Source: a virus
Virus record (IMG/VR): IMGVR_UViG_3300032285_001771
Location: 1 to 64,000 of that record
Reading direction: 5' to 3' (one strand)
DNA: 64,000 nucleotides
Position 1 is the first letter of the stretch. The number at the start of each line of letters is the position of its first letter. Position numbers and translations under genes: made by a program. The notes below the pieces were generated by a model. The model did not search any database. It was not told the DNA's origin and saw nothing but the letters and a program-made list of their open reading frames with translations. Positions 25,440-33,868 of this stretch are shown here, piece by piece.

Positions 25440-26134
25440 CAGATACAAGTGCATGGGAACGTTACTATAAATTAAATCCCGACGGAAATCCTTGGCCATC
25501 AAACATGTTGTACACTCCAACAGTAAACCCAGAACAAACTATAATGTGTGCTCACTATTGCATCGATCCTGCGTATAGACCTAGAGAAACATTAACAGTT
25601 CCGGAAGATTTAATAGACTGGTTCTTTCAAAGAGACGTTAAATTCTTAAACCAATTGTCGCATCTTAAAACTACACCGATACTTTATGATGTGGACTATA
25701 CTAATAGAAAAATCTTTACAGAATGGAATAAAGAAACACTATCTCAAATACTATTCACACCAGGTAGAAGTCTAGACGATGAGCTACCAGATTGGAAAGA
25801 ACAAATGAAAGATTTCTTTATTTCAACAAAAGTAAATAATTTTTGGAAAGTATCGTTATACCCTAATTGTTTTTTTATCTCAAAAGACAGAGTATTAAAA
25901 ACTATAGACAATTACGGTATTGTTCCTTATGAAGAAAGATTTATGGAAAGAAAAATAATACAGGGTATCATAGGTAAAGATGGTGCATATAGATTCGATC
26001 AGTCAACAGACAACGATGGTGTTATTGATTTTAAGAAATTCTTTGAAATTACAGTAACAAAGCACTTGCCAGAACGCTCGTGGGGAACTACTGTATTTGC
26101 TGATATTTTTAAAGAGGTATTTGATAATGAATGA
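25436..26134 (+). CDS. Degenerate kinase-like protein (family copy 1)
   Basis: 232 residues. The stretch PDWKEQMKDF at about 122-131 followed by LYPNCFFISKDRVLKTIDNYG at roughly 140-160 has the rhythm of a kinase catalytic loop (Asn) and a DFG-like Asp. The same rhythm occurs in the products of 29891-30577 and 36721-37377. Key kinase residues (HRD Asp, glycine-rich loop) are not clear, so this may be a pseudokinase or an unrelated family. Translation is coupled to the radical SAM gene by ATGA. Confidence 0.4.
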   Translation: MTDTSAWERYYKLNPDGNPWPSNMLYTPTVNPEQTIMCAHYCIDPAYRPRETLTVPEDLIDWFFQRDVKFLNQLSHLKTTPILYDVDYTNRKIFTEWNKETLSQILFTPGRSLDDELPDWKEQMKDFFISTKVNNFWKVSLYPNCFFISKDRVLKTIDNYGIVPYEERFMERKIIQGIIGKDGAYRFDQSTDNDGVIDFKKFFEITVTKHLPERSWGTTVFADIFKEVFDNE

Positions 26135-26654
26135 TATTGATTGGGATTCGATCGTTACTTCGCTTATGGATCAAGAAGGGTCTGCTGTAACTACTGATCC
26201 TGCTAGGTGGAATTTAGATAACCCAGGATATAATGAAGTCTTTGGCATTTGGAACAAGGCAAAGTTTAACCCCGGAGCAATCAAATGGATTAATTATTAT
26301 CCTGATAAGCATTACCCTCGAGAGGTTGAAGATAAAGTTGCTAAATCTTTAAATTTAAAACATGTTCATCGATCTTGGATTAGTAGATTGGATCCAGGAT
26401 TTATTGCACCATGGCATTGGGATGGCGATGATAATGAAGAAGAATATTTAAGTCACGGTACTATCATACGATGTACAGTAATCATCAAAAAATTTGCTAT
26501 GGGACATCTGTTTATTTTAAATGACGAATATTATTATAAACAAGAAGAAGGAACTGTAATAGTATGGCCCAATCACAGTGATTGGCATGCTGGAATCAAT
26601 GGCGGACTTGAGCCAAATTTTATGTTACACATTTTAGGATCTTACGGCGAATAA
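26127..26654 (+). CDS. 2OG-Fe(II) oxygenase-like protein
   Basis: 175 residues from ATG 26127; AGAGG lies 11 bases upstream. H97-W-D99 and H154 (SDWHAGINGG) form the presumed iron triad, in a cupin-like layout with IVWPNH before the distal His. It is a diverged relative of the protein encoded on the facing strand (26656-27183): both have a Trp-Pro or Trp-Ser before the distal His region. The two genes converge with one base between their stops. Substrate unknown. Confidence 0.65.
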   Translation: MNDIDWDSIVTSLMDQEGSAVTTDPARWNLDNPGYNEVFGIWNKAKFNPGAIKWINYYPDKHYPREVEDKVAKSLNLKHVHRSWISRLDPGFIAPWHWDGDDNEEEYLSHGTIIRCTVIIKKFAMGHLFILNDEYYYKQEEGTVIVWPNHSDWHAGINGGLEPNFMLHILGSYGE

Positions 26655-26655
26655 T

Positions 26656-27183
26656 TTAATCGTCGTACATTGTTATCTGTAGAGTATACCTAGTATTGTA
26701 ACCTATATTAGCAGGGCCATGTACAGTCATAGGATCACTCCACTCATACATATCTCCTGCTTTGTAATTGGCTATGTACTGGTCATCCCAAACAAATATA
26801 TGCCCGGGCTCCCAATCCTGTAAGAACATTGTATAGCGCACTGGATTTTTAACTTCAGTTAATTGCGGATCAATATGCATCGCCTGAAACTCTCCAGGGT
26901 ACAACATCACAAACCACCAGTTAACATTTGTTCGTTGTTCAGGAACATTTGGTAATGTAAATTTAAAATCCTGCATTTCTTTAGACTTAGGATTTACTTG
27001 ATGAAAGAAGTGTTGATTATTAGAATATCCAGGACGAGCCATTTCTGTAAATCGTTCTAATATAGGATTGCCCTTCCATCTATCTGGTTGCCATACTGGT
27101 GTACGGTCACCTTGGCAAGATGTAAGGTGTTCTATAATTCGTTGCTCTTCAATCCAGGATTTATAGTTACTGATGAATTTCAT
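26656..27183 (-). CDS. 2OG-Fe(II) oxygenase-like protein
   Basis: 175 residues, the same length as the convergent neighbour. H103-I-D105, H155 (TVHGPANIG) and Arg165 match the iron and 2-oxoglutarate sites of small cupin hydroxylases. LYPGEFQAMHIDPQ places the HxD at the end of a strand as expected. Last gene of the leftward operon that starts at 29810, overlapping the methyltransferase gene by ATGA. Confidence 0.7.
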   Translation of the reverse strand: MKFISNYKSWIEEQRIIEHLTSCQGDRTPVWQPDRWKGNPILERFTEMARPGYSNNQHFFHQVNPKSKEMQDFKFTLPNVPEQRTNVNWWFVMLYPGEFQAMHIDPQLTEVKNPVRYTMFLQDWEPGHIFVWDDQYIANYKAGDMYEWSDPMTVHGPANIGYNTRYTLQITMYDD

Positions 27184-27962
27184 GTATTTTCTGGATACCC
27201 TTTTTTCTGCTCAGGATCAGAGTCGTACCATTCTTTCCATGTTAAAGGTAGTTGTTCGTCAGCAATCTTTTTAAATTTTAATATCTTCTTACCTATTGAG
27301 TTATTCTCGGGCTTTCTTTTAACATAGCCATACTCTGCTGGCCACTTCTGTTTTACTCTTTCATTTGTTTCTAAACACAATTGAAAACCTAGCCTTTCAA
27401 AAACTGCATTATAAAATCCAGTGCTGGCAACGGCCCAAATAAATTTGTTTGGATCATCTACATATTCTACAAACGTCTGCTTGTATTCTATAGAGTGTTT
27501 TATGTTTTCTATCAATTGTTGCTGTTCGTCAGACAACTCAGTAGATTTTAAAATTTCTAATAATTCAAATGCGGCATTGTTGATAGGAACTCCTGTTTCT
27601 ATCACTACTAAATTTGTAATCTTAGATAAATTCTGTAAAAGAGTTATAAGATTGTGAACTCCTTCTAGAGTTCGAGTTATAACAACGATATCAAAAAATT
27701 TACTTTCATTAACACAATTACTAATATAATCTTCTAAATCTTCTTGAATAAACGTAAGATCAGGAAAACTTTCTCTTGATCGATCTACCCAAAGTTTATC
27801 AATTTCAACACCTATGTATTCTTTGGCTCCGTTTTCTATACAGTATTTTCCTAGCCATCCTGTTTGACTTCCAAGGTCTAATACTGTTAAATTTTTAATT
27901 TCGTCGGCCGGTAGCCATTCTTGATATACAAGCTGATGATGTTCTTTAAAAAAATTGTTCAT
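27180..27962 (-). CDS. Class I SAM-dependent methyltransferase
   Basis: 260 residues. VLDLGSQTGWLG at about 29-40 is a standard motif I (D-x-G-x-x-x-G), GVEID at 51-55 is motif II with the ribose-binding Glu, and FIQEDLED at 75-82 is motif III. The C-terminal 100 residues are a less conserved, helical extension. The start overlaps the preceding stop by one base (TAATG). It probably methylates a small molecule or glycan made by neighbouring enzymes. Confidence 0.8.
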   Translation of the reverse strand: MNNFFKEHHQLVYQEWLPADEIKNLTVLDLGSQTGWLGKYCIENGAKEYIGVEIDKLWVDRSRESFPDLTFIQEDLEDYISNCVNESKFFDIVVITRTLEGVHNLITLLQNLSKITNLVVIETGVPINNAAFELLEILKSTELSDEQQQLIENIKHSIEYKQTFVEYVDDPNKFIWAVASTGFYNAVFERLGFQLCLETNERVKQKWPAEYGYVKRKPENNSIGKKILKFKKIADEQLPLTWKEWYDSDPEQKKGYPENT

Positions 27963-28762
27963 TAATAACTCTCTATATGATCGATGCCTAACTGCTTACG
28001 AAACTCTTCTGTAAACTTACCATCAATACGTAGGCTGTAACTTTGTTCCATAATCTTTTCACCGCCATGCCAATCGGTATCATTCCACCAAGCCGCACGG
28101 GTATTGAGATACACTTTGTTCTTATTCTCTGGATCCCACAGGTAAAATGCTTTCTTAGTATTAGGACGAACGTGTATAAACTCATTGCGATGTGGCCTAA
28201 CTACATCAACACCATTCTTAGCATCTAGGTCTCTATGTTCAAATGGAATACCGTCAGCTTCACAGTGAAAAAATATCACCCGTCCTATATGTTCAAACAC
28301 AGTACCTTGTAGTTGCTCAACCCATTTAACTACGTTAGGAAAGTACGCGGCTTCTTCAGTAAGTTTACGGGGTGCTGATCGATCATCCCAACTGCCCTCT
28401 TCCCATAGGAAATAGTATATGTAGGGATCATATGCACCCATAGCCATTTTAAGATAACGTGTAAACTTGTTGCGTTGTTTGTAATTGCTAAAGTCTTTAA
28501 ACAGATCGATGCCGCCTTGGTAGATAGGATCGTCTTTTGGCAACGACATAAACTCGTCCATTGCTTGATATATAGGTTTCCAAGATAACTTATAACTCAT
28601 ATTATCAAAACTAAAGCCTGGCTTCATCCAAGTGCCTTCTTTAGCAAACTCGCGAGCTTCTGCAAATCCGCGAATGATTTCTGGCTGTAGTCGATCAAAC
28701 TGATCCATATCTAAATATGGTGTCATATCGTAGTAGGGGTTGTTATTAATCCCGTGCATCAT
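27962..28762 (-). CDS. 2OG oxygenase-like protein (paralogue of 34718-35455)
   Basis: 266 residues. H176-R-D178 in PFEHRDLD, distal H232 in DWHGGE, and Arg245 in SLRIDGKF form a complete iron/2-oxoglutarate set of the Asp/Asn-hydroxylase type. The same order (EHAD, NWHGGE, TLRINGRF) recurs in the product of 34718-35455, and both start with an YLDMDQFDRLQPEI-like segment. A longer N-terminal helical half (1-160) is shared too. Overlaps the radical SAM gene upstream by 17 bases. Confidence 0.68.
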   Translation of the reverse strand: MMHGINNNPYYDMTPYLDMDQFDRLQPEIIRGFAEAREFAKEGTWMKPGFSFDNMSYKLSWKPIYQAMDEFMSLPKDDPIYQGGIDLFKDFSNYKQRNKFTRYLKMAMGAYDPYIYYFLWEEGSWDDRSAPRKLTEEAAYFPNVVKWVEQLQGTVFEHIGRVIFFHCEADGIPFEHRDLDAKNGVDVVRPHRNEFIHVRPNTKKAFYLWDPENKNKVYLNTRAAWWNDTDWHGGEKIMEQSYSLRIDGKFTEEFRKQLGIDHIESY

Positions 28763-29810
28763 ATTTCCTTTGATACTTTTCAGGTATTGTATCGTATAAT
28801 GGTAAGTTCTTGTTTACTGCGCCATCTCTTAATATAACTTGATGTACTAACGGACTTACTGGCTTGCCGGGCAACATGTCAGCCCACGACTCAGTTTGAT
28901 CTTCTTCTAGATCAATAGTACGAACATCAGGCCATTGAATAATTTTAACTAATATGCCGTTAATTCGCAATGGATAATGCACTCTAATACCATAAGACTG
29001 TTCGTATTTGTATTCCCAGCCTTTGCGCTCACATATTGCTATCACCATGTCAACTAACTCTGACAAGTATATTTTTTCTTCGCCCGGATGTCGTCCTATG
29101 TCCGTACCTACACGCACTCTGTAGTTGTGCGGACTAAGAGTTTTTCCAAACTCTTGTATTTCATCTAAGCAATACTCTAATTGATCTACAGTTTCGAGTG
29201 TATAGCTAACATTCTTGATTGGCATGTTTAACTTCATGCAGTTATCGATGCCTTCCATTTGTTTCTTTCTAACAGTTAGTCCTTGATAGTCTGGATGATT
29301 TAACCCAATCGTCCAAAACAAATTGGGCATATCCGCAAACTGCTTTGCGTAGTCGTAGTCTGAAAGATATACACCGTTCGTTAGTATCATTATACTTCGA
29401 GGTTTACCTGGTAGTGCTTGTATAGCACGACACAATTCAGGTAGGTCTTTTCTAGTTGTAGGTTCAGCACCCATTAGGGCAACAGCGTAGCCGTCGTCCT
29501 CCCATGCTCGAATAATATCAAGTATGCTTTCTATACTAGGATCCTTGCTCATGTTATCTGGAATTTGATAACAATGCGGGCAATTTAAATTACATCTATT
29601 TGTGATGTCTAAGCAATAGGTTTTGTTTGTAGGCCTATCGTATTTGTAATTAATATAAAAATCAGCATTGGGTTCTACTAGGTGTTCGCTTTCCCCATGC
29701 CACACACATCTTTTCCATAACCATATTTGTCCATCTCGTTCAAATTGGATAGCAGGAATGTGTCTGTAACAATGCTCACATAGAGATACTGTGTCTTTTA
29801 ATTTATTCAT
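28746..29810 (-). CDS. Radical SAM enzyme with N-terminal Cys/His metal site (Tes-like)
   Basis: 354 residues. Residues 1-40 carry C11-x2-C14 and C35-x2-H38 in the pattern L-C-x-x-C...I-x-A...dG-x-x-x-x-K-x-C-x-x-HG, which I know from archaeal tetraether-lipid-synthase-like radical SAM enzymes. The barrel motif is C73-x3-C77-x2-C80 (CNLNCPHC), with GAEPT in place of GGEPT at about 114-118. This is the only enzyme of the ten with this N-terminus. The substrate class is not evident; lipid or glycan C-C bond formation can be considered. First gene of its leftward operon. Confidence 0.82.
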   Translation of the reverse strand: MNKLKDTVSLCEHCYRHIPAIQFERDGQIWLWKRCVWHGESEHLVEPNADFYINYKYDRPTNKTYCLDITNRCNLNCPHCYQIPDNMSKDPSIESILDIIRAWEDDGYAVALMGAEPTTRKDLPELCRAIQALPGKPRSIMILTNGVYLSDYDYAKQFADMPNLFWTIGLNHPDYQGLTVRKKQMEGIDNCMKLNMPIKNVSYTLETVDQLEYCLDEIQEFGKTLSPHNYRVRVGTDIGRHPGEEKIYLSELVDMVIAICERKGWEYKYEQSYGIRVHYPLRINGILVKIIQWPDVRTIDLEEDQTESWADMLPGKPVSPLVHQVILRDGAVNKNLPLYDTIPEKYQRKYDARD

Positions 29811-29848
29811 ACCTATACTTTTTGATCCCTAATATTTTGCAAGTGAAA

Positions 29849-29856
29849 TATTTATA
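29849..29856 (-). promoter_or_regulatory. T4-type late promoter core TATAAATA
   Basis: An exact TATAAATA on the minus strand (CTATAAATA in context), 38 bases upstream of the ATG at 29810. The distance allows a normal leader. It would drive the leftward oxygenase/methyltransferase/radical SAM operon late in infection. Confidence 0.55.
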
Positions 29857-29890
29857 GGATAACTACTGTACAGAAAAGAAATTAGACACT

Positions 29891-30577
29891 ATGGACTTTG
29901 AATACTACTACAACAATGTACCTAGAATAGGTTTAACCAGAAACAATTTAATTTACACAAGTTTGATCAGTAAAGACAAAAAAACATTTTGTCAATGGTA
30001 TCATAACGACACTGAATACCATCAAGGTAAAAATCAAGTAGTAGATCCTGCTAAGATGGACGAGAAGTGGCACCGTGAAATGCATTACTTACACAATATG
30101 GCATATCACTTCCCGGATCTAGTTCCTGAGATACTAGAAGTCAATGTTCCTGAGCGTAAAATTTATCTTCGAATAGATGGTCCAGACTTTTGGGAACAAG
30201 CCGGATGCGATCAAGCAAACTATGATAGCGTGTTACCTGATTGGCAAGATCAAATGATCAATATCATTCAATCACACAAGTCGCACAATTGGCACAAGTA
30301 TAGTATGCACCCTAGCAGTTACTTTGTTGTAGATGGTAAATTGAAAAGTATCAATTACTTTTTCACCTATCACAGAGACGAAACACCTATTTCGATTAAA
30401 GATGTCGAAAGCCATATCTATACTACTAGACAAGATGAAATCCGCAAGCATTTAGGCACACTAGGAATTGAATGGGATAAACCGCAACCGTGGTCAGTTA
30501 TGGATCAACTATGCTGGGAAAGTTTTAGTACAAACTATCCAGTAGAATTCATAGAGCGTGTTAAATGTATAGTTTAG
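29891..30577 (+). CDS. Degenerate kinase-like protein (family copy 2)
   Basis: 228 residues. It shares with 25436-26134 and 36721-37377 the order: a strand ending in a D-G or similar (LRIDGPDF at about 97-104), PDWQDQM at 117-123, then MHPSSYFVVDGKLKSINYFF at roughly 139-158, resembling a catalytic loop and DFG-like strand. Conserved Trp and Tyr residues suggest a common ligand-binding core. Real kinase activity is doubtful. It starts the rightward operon leading to the QueC-like gene. Confidence 0.4.
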   Translation: MDFEYYYNNVPRIGLTRNNLIYTSLISKDKKTFCQWYHNDTEYHQGKNQVVDPAKMDEKWHREMHYLHNMAYHFPDLVPEILEVNVPERKIYLRIDGPDFWEQAGCDQANYDSVLPDWQDQMINIIQSHKSHNWHKYSMHPSSYFVVDGKLKSINYFFTYHRDETPISIKDVESHIYTTRQDEIRKHLGTLGIEWDKPQPWSVMDQLCWESFSTNYPVEFIERVKCIV

Positions 30578-31104
30578 TTCCCTGGTCTGAAGACTTAGAC
30601 CTTACTGCTTTTTACGACGAGGCCACTCGTAGAGGATTCACAAATAACTCTAGTCAACGTGCTATGGTTGATTGTTTTCGAAATGAAACTAACTGGGCTG
30701 TATGGATATTGTATTATAAAGATACAGCCGTAGGATCAGTTGCCGCACACACATTAGACGACTTGGGTTATAGAATCTGCGCTAGAACTTGTGCTTTTAC
30801 AGACATGATGCCTATAGATCATTTGCGTACTAGAGAAGGTATCACAAATCATCAAAATATAACAGCACAATTTTTTATTCCAAAATGCATCGAGTGGGCA
30901 GGTGATAATGATATGTACATAACAACACATCCTAGCGAAGTTGGTACACAGCGTCTGGTGCATACTGTTTGGGGACCTTTGCTATCTGCAACAGGTTGCT
31001 TAGAACAGGCATTTAATAAAGAGTACAGAGGACATGTACAAACATTTTGGAAACTAAACAAAGATGTATTCCTAGATCAATTAAGCAAGGTTAAAAAATG
31101 GTAA
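30565..31104 (+). CDS. GNAT-like acetyltransferase
   Basis: 179 residues. The strand AVWILYYKDTAVGSVAAHTL at about 46-65, followed by a turn and YRICART, matches beta2-beta4 of the GNAT fold, and FFIPKCIEWAGDNDMYITTHP at 108-128 fits the acetyl-CoA-binding helix and beta5. The R/Q-x-x-G-x-G/A loop is not clear, so the call is from overall layout. It could acetylate an amino sugar in the pathway. Overlaps its upstream neighbour by 13 bases. Confidence 0.5.
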   Translation: MYSLVPWSEDLDLTAFYDEATRRGFTNNSSQRAMVDCFRNETNWAVWILYYKDTAVGSVAAHTLDDLGYRICARTCAFTDMMPIDHLRTREGITNHQNITAQFFIPKCIEWAGDNDMYITTHPSEVGTQRLVHTVWGPLLSATGCLEQAFNKEYRGHVQTFWKLNKDVFLDQLSKVKKW

Positions 31105-32543
31105 TGAAGTTCCGAACAGAAAAAAGACAATCAATAGTCTTTTGTATATTAGATATTACTGATAATTGTAAAAGTGGATACGCTAAAGAAATTTGTGTTA
31201 ACCTAACTGACTTCCTGATTCACAGGATTGATCTGCATGATTATGATATCTTTATCAGTAAAGACGAAGATGCTTTGCTGGCAGAAGCAACTAAAGATTA
31301 CACACATGCTGTAATGATTTCAGCAGGAACCAGTTTAGGCTTATCAGATAGATTGTTTGATGCAGTAAAAGATCAATGCAAAGAAGACTTTTTTATTGCA
31401 GGACATATATTAGATAGATCAGGTAATCCTTACTTTAAAAATTCTTGCTTTGAACTGCATCAGCAGTTTTACATAATTAATCTTGATCAATATAGAGAAT
31501 TAGGTTGTCCTATTGTTGGCAAAGAAGAATCTGTAGAATACCAACAGCTTGCTCCATTGCGTAGTGAAGAATGTTTGTATGACGATCCAGAAATTCCTGT
31601 GTGGATAACTAGAGGCACAGAGCTTACTACCTACTCTATGAAATTGCATGGTTGGAATATATTAAATGTTGCCCTAGATAACAACAAAAAATTATTAACA
31701 TTGAATCAACATATACGCAGTAATAAAAAATACCTGTACTATGAATATGATCATGTTTTCCTAAGACAGTTAGCAAGTATAAAATACTATCAATTTTTTG
31801 CAATGAATCTGTTTGCAGGATGGAACTCAGATCGCTTAAAAGAACACATACCGTTTGACGGCCCAGTTGAGCAATATGCTACAGTTGGAATAGGATTTAA
31901 CTGGGTTAAAAATTTAGAACTCATTGGCTTTACTGATGATACAAAAGTTATCTTCACAGATATCAATTATAACTGCTTGATGTTTATGAAGAAATTAGTC
32001 GAGGAGTGGGATGGTAAAGACTATGAGGAATTTTATTGGAAGCATAGACCTATGTTGCCTAACAACCCTCCTTACATTCCAGAAAACTATAAAGACCTAA
32101 TAAAAGAGCAATGGCACAAATTTCTAACAACAATAGATGATTGGGATGCCTTGTGGACTAGAATTAAGAACTTAAAATACGATTATGTTCTTATTGACTA
32201 TACTGCGGCATTTAATTTTGATTGGTTAGAACCTGGTAAGAAAACATTGCTGAATTTAAGCAATCTCTATAATCATTCTCCGTTCGTAACTACATCTAGT
32301 TTGAAATACCGTATTAGTTGTGAAAACAGTTTGTTCCAAAAACTTAAAAATAAAGACCCAGATGTAAAAATTATGCTAACTGCTAGAGCCGCTGACGGAT
32401 TTTGGAAAGTAAAAGCGGACAAGCAATATTTTGACAAAGCAGGAGATTTCAGATATACTGACTTAGTAGATTTAAAAATTCCTACCTGGCACATTAAGGA
32501 TTGGGAACACGATAGCCCTAGACCGTTAGGCGTTGAACAATGA
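31098..32543 (+). CDS. Large phage protein with Rossmann-like second half
   Basis: 481 residues. The start is ATG 31098 with AAGG 7 bases upstream; a second ATG two codons later is possible. The first 160 residues contain YTHAVMISAGTS and similar strands. Residues about 255-300 (YATVGIGFNWVKNLELIGF, then KVIFTDIN) look like a methyltransferase-type nucleotide-binding fold, and YDYVLIDYT at 375-383 could be a later strand. I do not recognise a named family. ATGA overlap with the QueC-like gene suggests a joint function. Confidence 0.5.
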   Translation: MVMKFRTEKRQSIVFCILDITDNCKSGYAKEICVNLTDFLIHRIDLHDYDIFISKDEDALLAEATKDYTHAVMISAGTSLGLSDRLFDAVKDQCKEDFFIAGHILDRSGNPYFKNSCFELHQQFYIINLDQYRELGCPIVGKEESVEYQQLAPLRSEECLYDDPEIPVWITRGTELTTYSMKLHGWNILNVALDNNKKLLTLNQHIRSNKKYLYYEYDHVFLRQLASIKYYQFFAMNLFAGWNSDRLKEHIPFDGPVEQYATVGIGFNWVKNLELIGFTDDTKVIFTDINYNCLMFMKKLVEEWDGKDYEEFYWKHRPMLPNNPPYIPENYKDLIKEQWHKFLTTIDDWDALWTRIKNLKYDYVLIDYTAAFNFDWLEPGKKTLLNLSNLYNHSPFVTTSSLKYRISCENSLFQKLKNKDPDVKIMLTARAADGFWKVKADKQYFDKAGDFRYTDLVDLKIPTWHIKDWEHDSPRPLGVEQ

Positions 32544-33220
32544 ATTTAAATTATATAGATTTTGGCGGAATACCTATCGGTATATATAACGATGGCCCGA
32601 TTGGTGTAAGTATTAGCGGAGGCGCAGACAGTGCCTTATTGCTTTATATGTTAATGTCCAATGTAACACAACCTATACACATCTATAATATGTGGTCAAG
32701 CAGTAGAAAATTTTCTTTTGCTAAAAGTATTGACAATGTCATTGCGGTATGTTCAAAGCTAACAGGCAATGTCAATTACACAGTACATAAGGTTCAAGTA
32801 GAACCAAAGGAATCGATTGAATTTTGCGTCAATATGCTTTCAAATGCACTTAACAAAGACATTGATATAATATACTTGGGACTGACTAAATTTCCACCTA
32901 AACAAGTTTATCTACAGTTTGAGCAACAACAGCAAGATTGGCACAACGAATTTAGGAGTGATGAAATTGTGCATCCTTTATTTGGGTTGACTATAAATGA
33001 AGGACCAGACACATCCTCGAGCTTAGACAATAGGGCGTATGTGCCTTTATTCAATTATAATAAAAAAGATATTGCTCGATTATATAAGTTATTCGATCTT
33101 GAAAATACATTGTTGCCTGTAACAAGAAGTTGCGAAGATGACGACCATCCCGATTCTCATTGCGGCAAGTGCTGGTGGTGCCAAGAACGACTATGGGCAT
33201 TTGGCCATCTTGGAGAATAA
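32540..33220 (+). CDS. QueC-like PP-loop ATPase with zinc-binding cysteines
   Basis: 226 residues. SISGGADS at 24-31 is the ATP pyrophosphatase PP-loop of adenine nucleotide alpha hydrolases. Four cysteines at 198, 208, 211 and 214 (CGKCWWCQER) are spaced as in the QueC zinc site. QueC makes 7-cyano-7-deazaguanine; relatives adenylate carboxylates to form amides or nitriles. Phages use 7-deazaguanines to modify DNA, but no QueD/E, FolE or transglycosylase gene is seen in the window. The role could instead be amide formation on a glycan or peptide product. Confidence 0.7.
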   Translation: MNLNYIDFGGIPIGIYNDGPIGVSISGGADSALLLYMLMSNVTQPIHIYNMWSSSRKFSFAKSIDNVIAVCSKLTGNVNYTVHKVQVEPKESIEFCVNMLSNALNKDIDIIYLGLTKFPPKQVYLQFEQQQQDWHNEFRSDEIVHPLFGLTINEGPDTSSSLDNRAYVPLFNYNKKDIARLYKLFDLENTLLPVTRSCEDDDHPDSHCGKCWWCQERLWAFGHLGE

Positions 33221-33868
33221 ATGAAAGATTACTTTCAATCAGATGCCCGCTATTTAAAATTGGCCATAGAACTACCTTACAAAGAAATGTGCCAAGAAGC
33301 ATTTAATCTCCTTGACAAATTTACTCCTCACAGGAATGATGAATACGGTACTGAAGGTTGGGGAAGTTTAACCATACACGGTCTTGGTTGGGATAAACAT
33401 GAAAGCCATAAAGCATATGGGTATGCTAAAGGTAAAGATGCCAGCAAAGATATGCATTGGACAGAGATAGCAGATTCCTGTCCCATAACAACCAAATGGT
33501 TGAAGGAAGTATTTCCTTGCAACAAGTATGGTAGAGTTCGATTTATGTTACTCAAGGCAGGTGGCAAAATTGCCCTACACAGTGATTCAAGCATAAAAAT
33601 AATAGAAAATATTAATGTTGCTCTTAACAATCCTGTAGGTTGTAAATGGGTATGGGGTGACGGTGAAGAGCTTATTATGGAGCCGGGAGGAGTGTATGCT
33701 ATGAATTTACACTATCAACATTCTGTAATCAATGATAGCAATGAAGATCGTATGCACATGATCATTGCTAGACACGATGCACTTGCCGAGTGGAAAGATC
33801 TAGTAGAAGAAGCCGCTTACAATCAGGGCATCACTGGTAGCTATATTGTAATTGACGATCTGCCTTAA
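33221..33868 (+). CDS. Asp/Asn beta-hydroxylase-like 2OG oxygenase
   Basis: 215 residues, with its ATG directly after the previous TAA. H120-S-D122, distal H167 (NLHYQHSVIN) and Arg177 make a complete set. INVALNNPVGCKWVWGDGE at about 131-149 is the characteristic beta stretch of the family. Vertebrate and bacterial members hydroxylate Asp/Asn side chains or fatty acids. It ends four bases into the facing TauD-like gene, so the two converge. Confidence 0.75.
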   Translation: MKDYFQSDARYLKLAIELPYKEMCQEAFNLLDKFTPHRNDEYGTEGWGSLTIHGLGWDKHESHKAYGYAKGKDASKDMHWTEIADSCPITTKWLKEVFPCNKYGRVRFMLLKAGGKIALHSDSSIKIIENINVALNNPVGCKWVWGDGEELIMEPGGVYAMNLHYQHSVINDSNEDRMHMIIARHDALAEWKDLVEEAAYNQGITGSYIVIDDLP

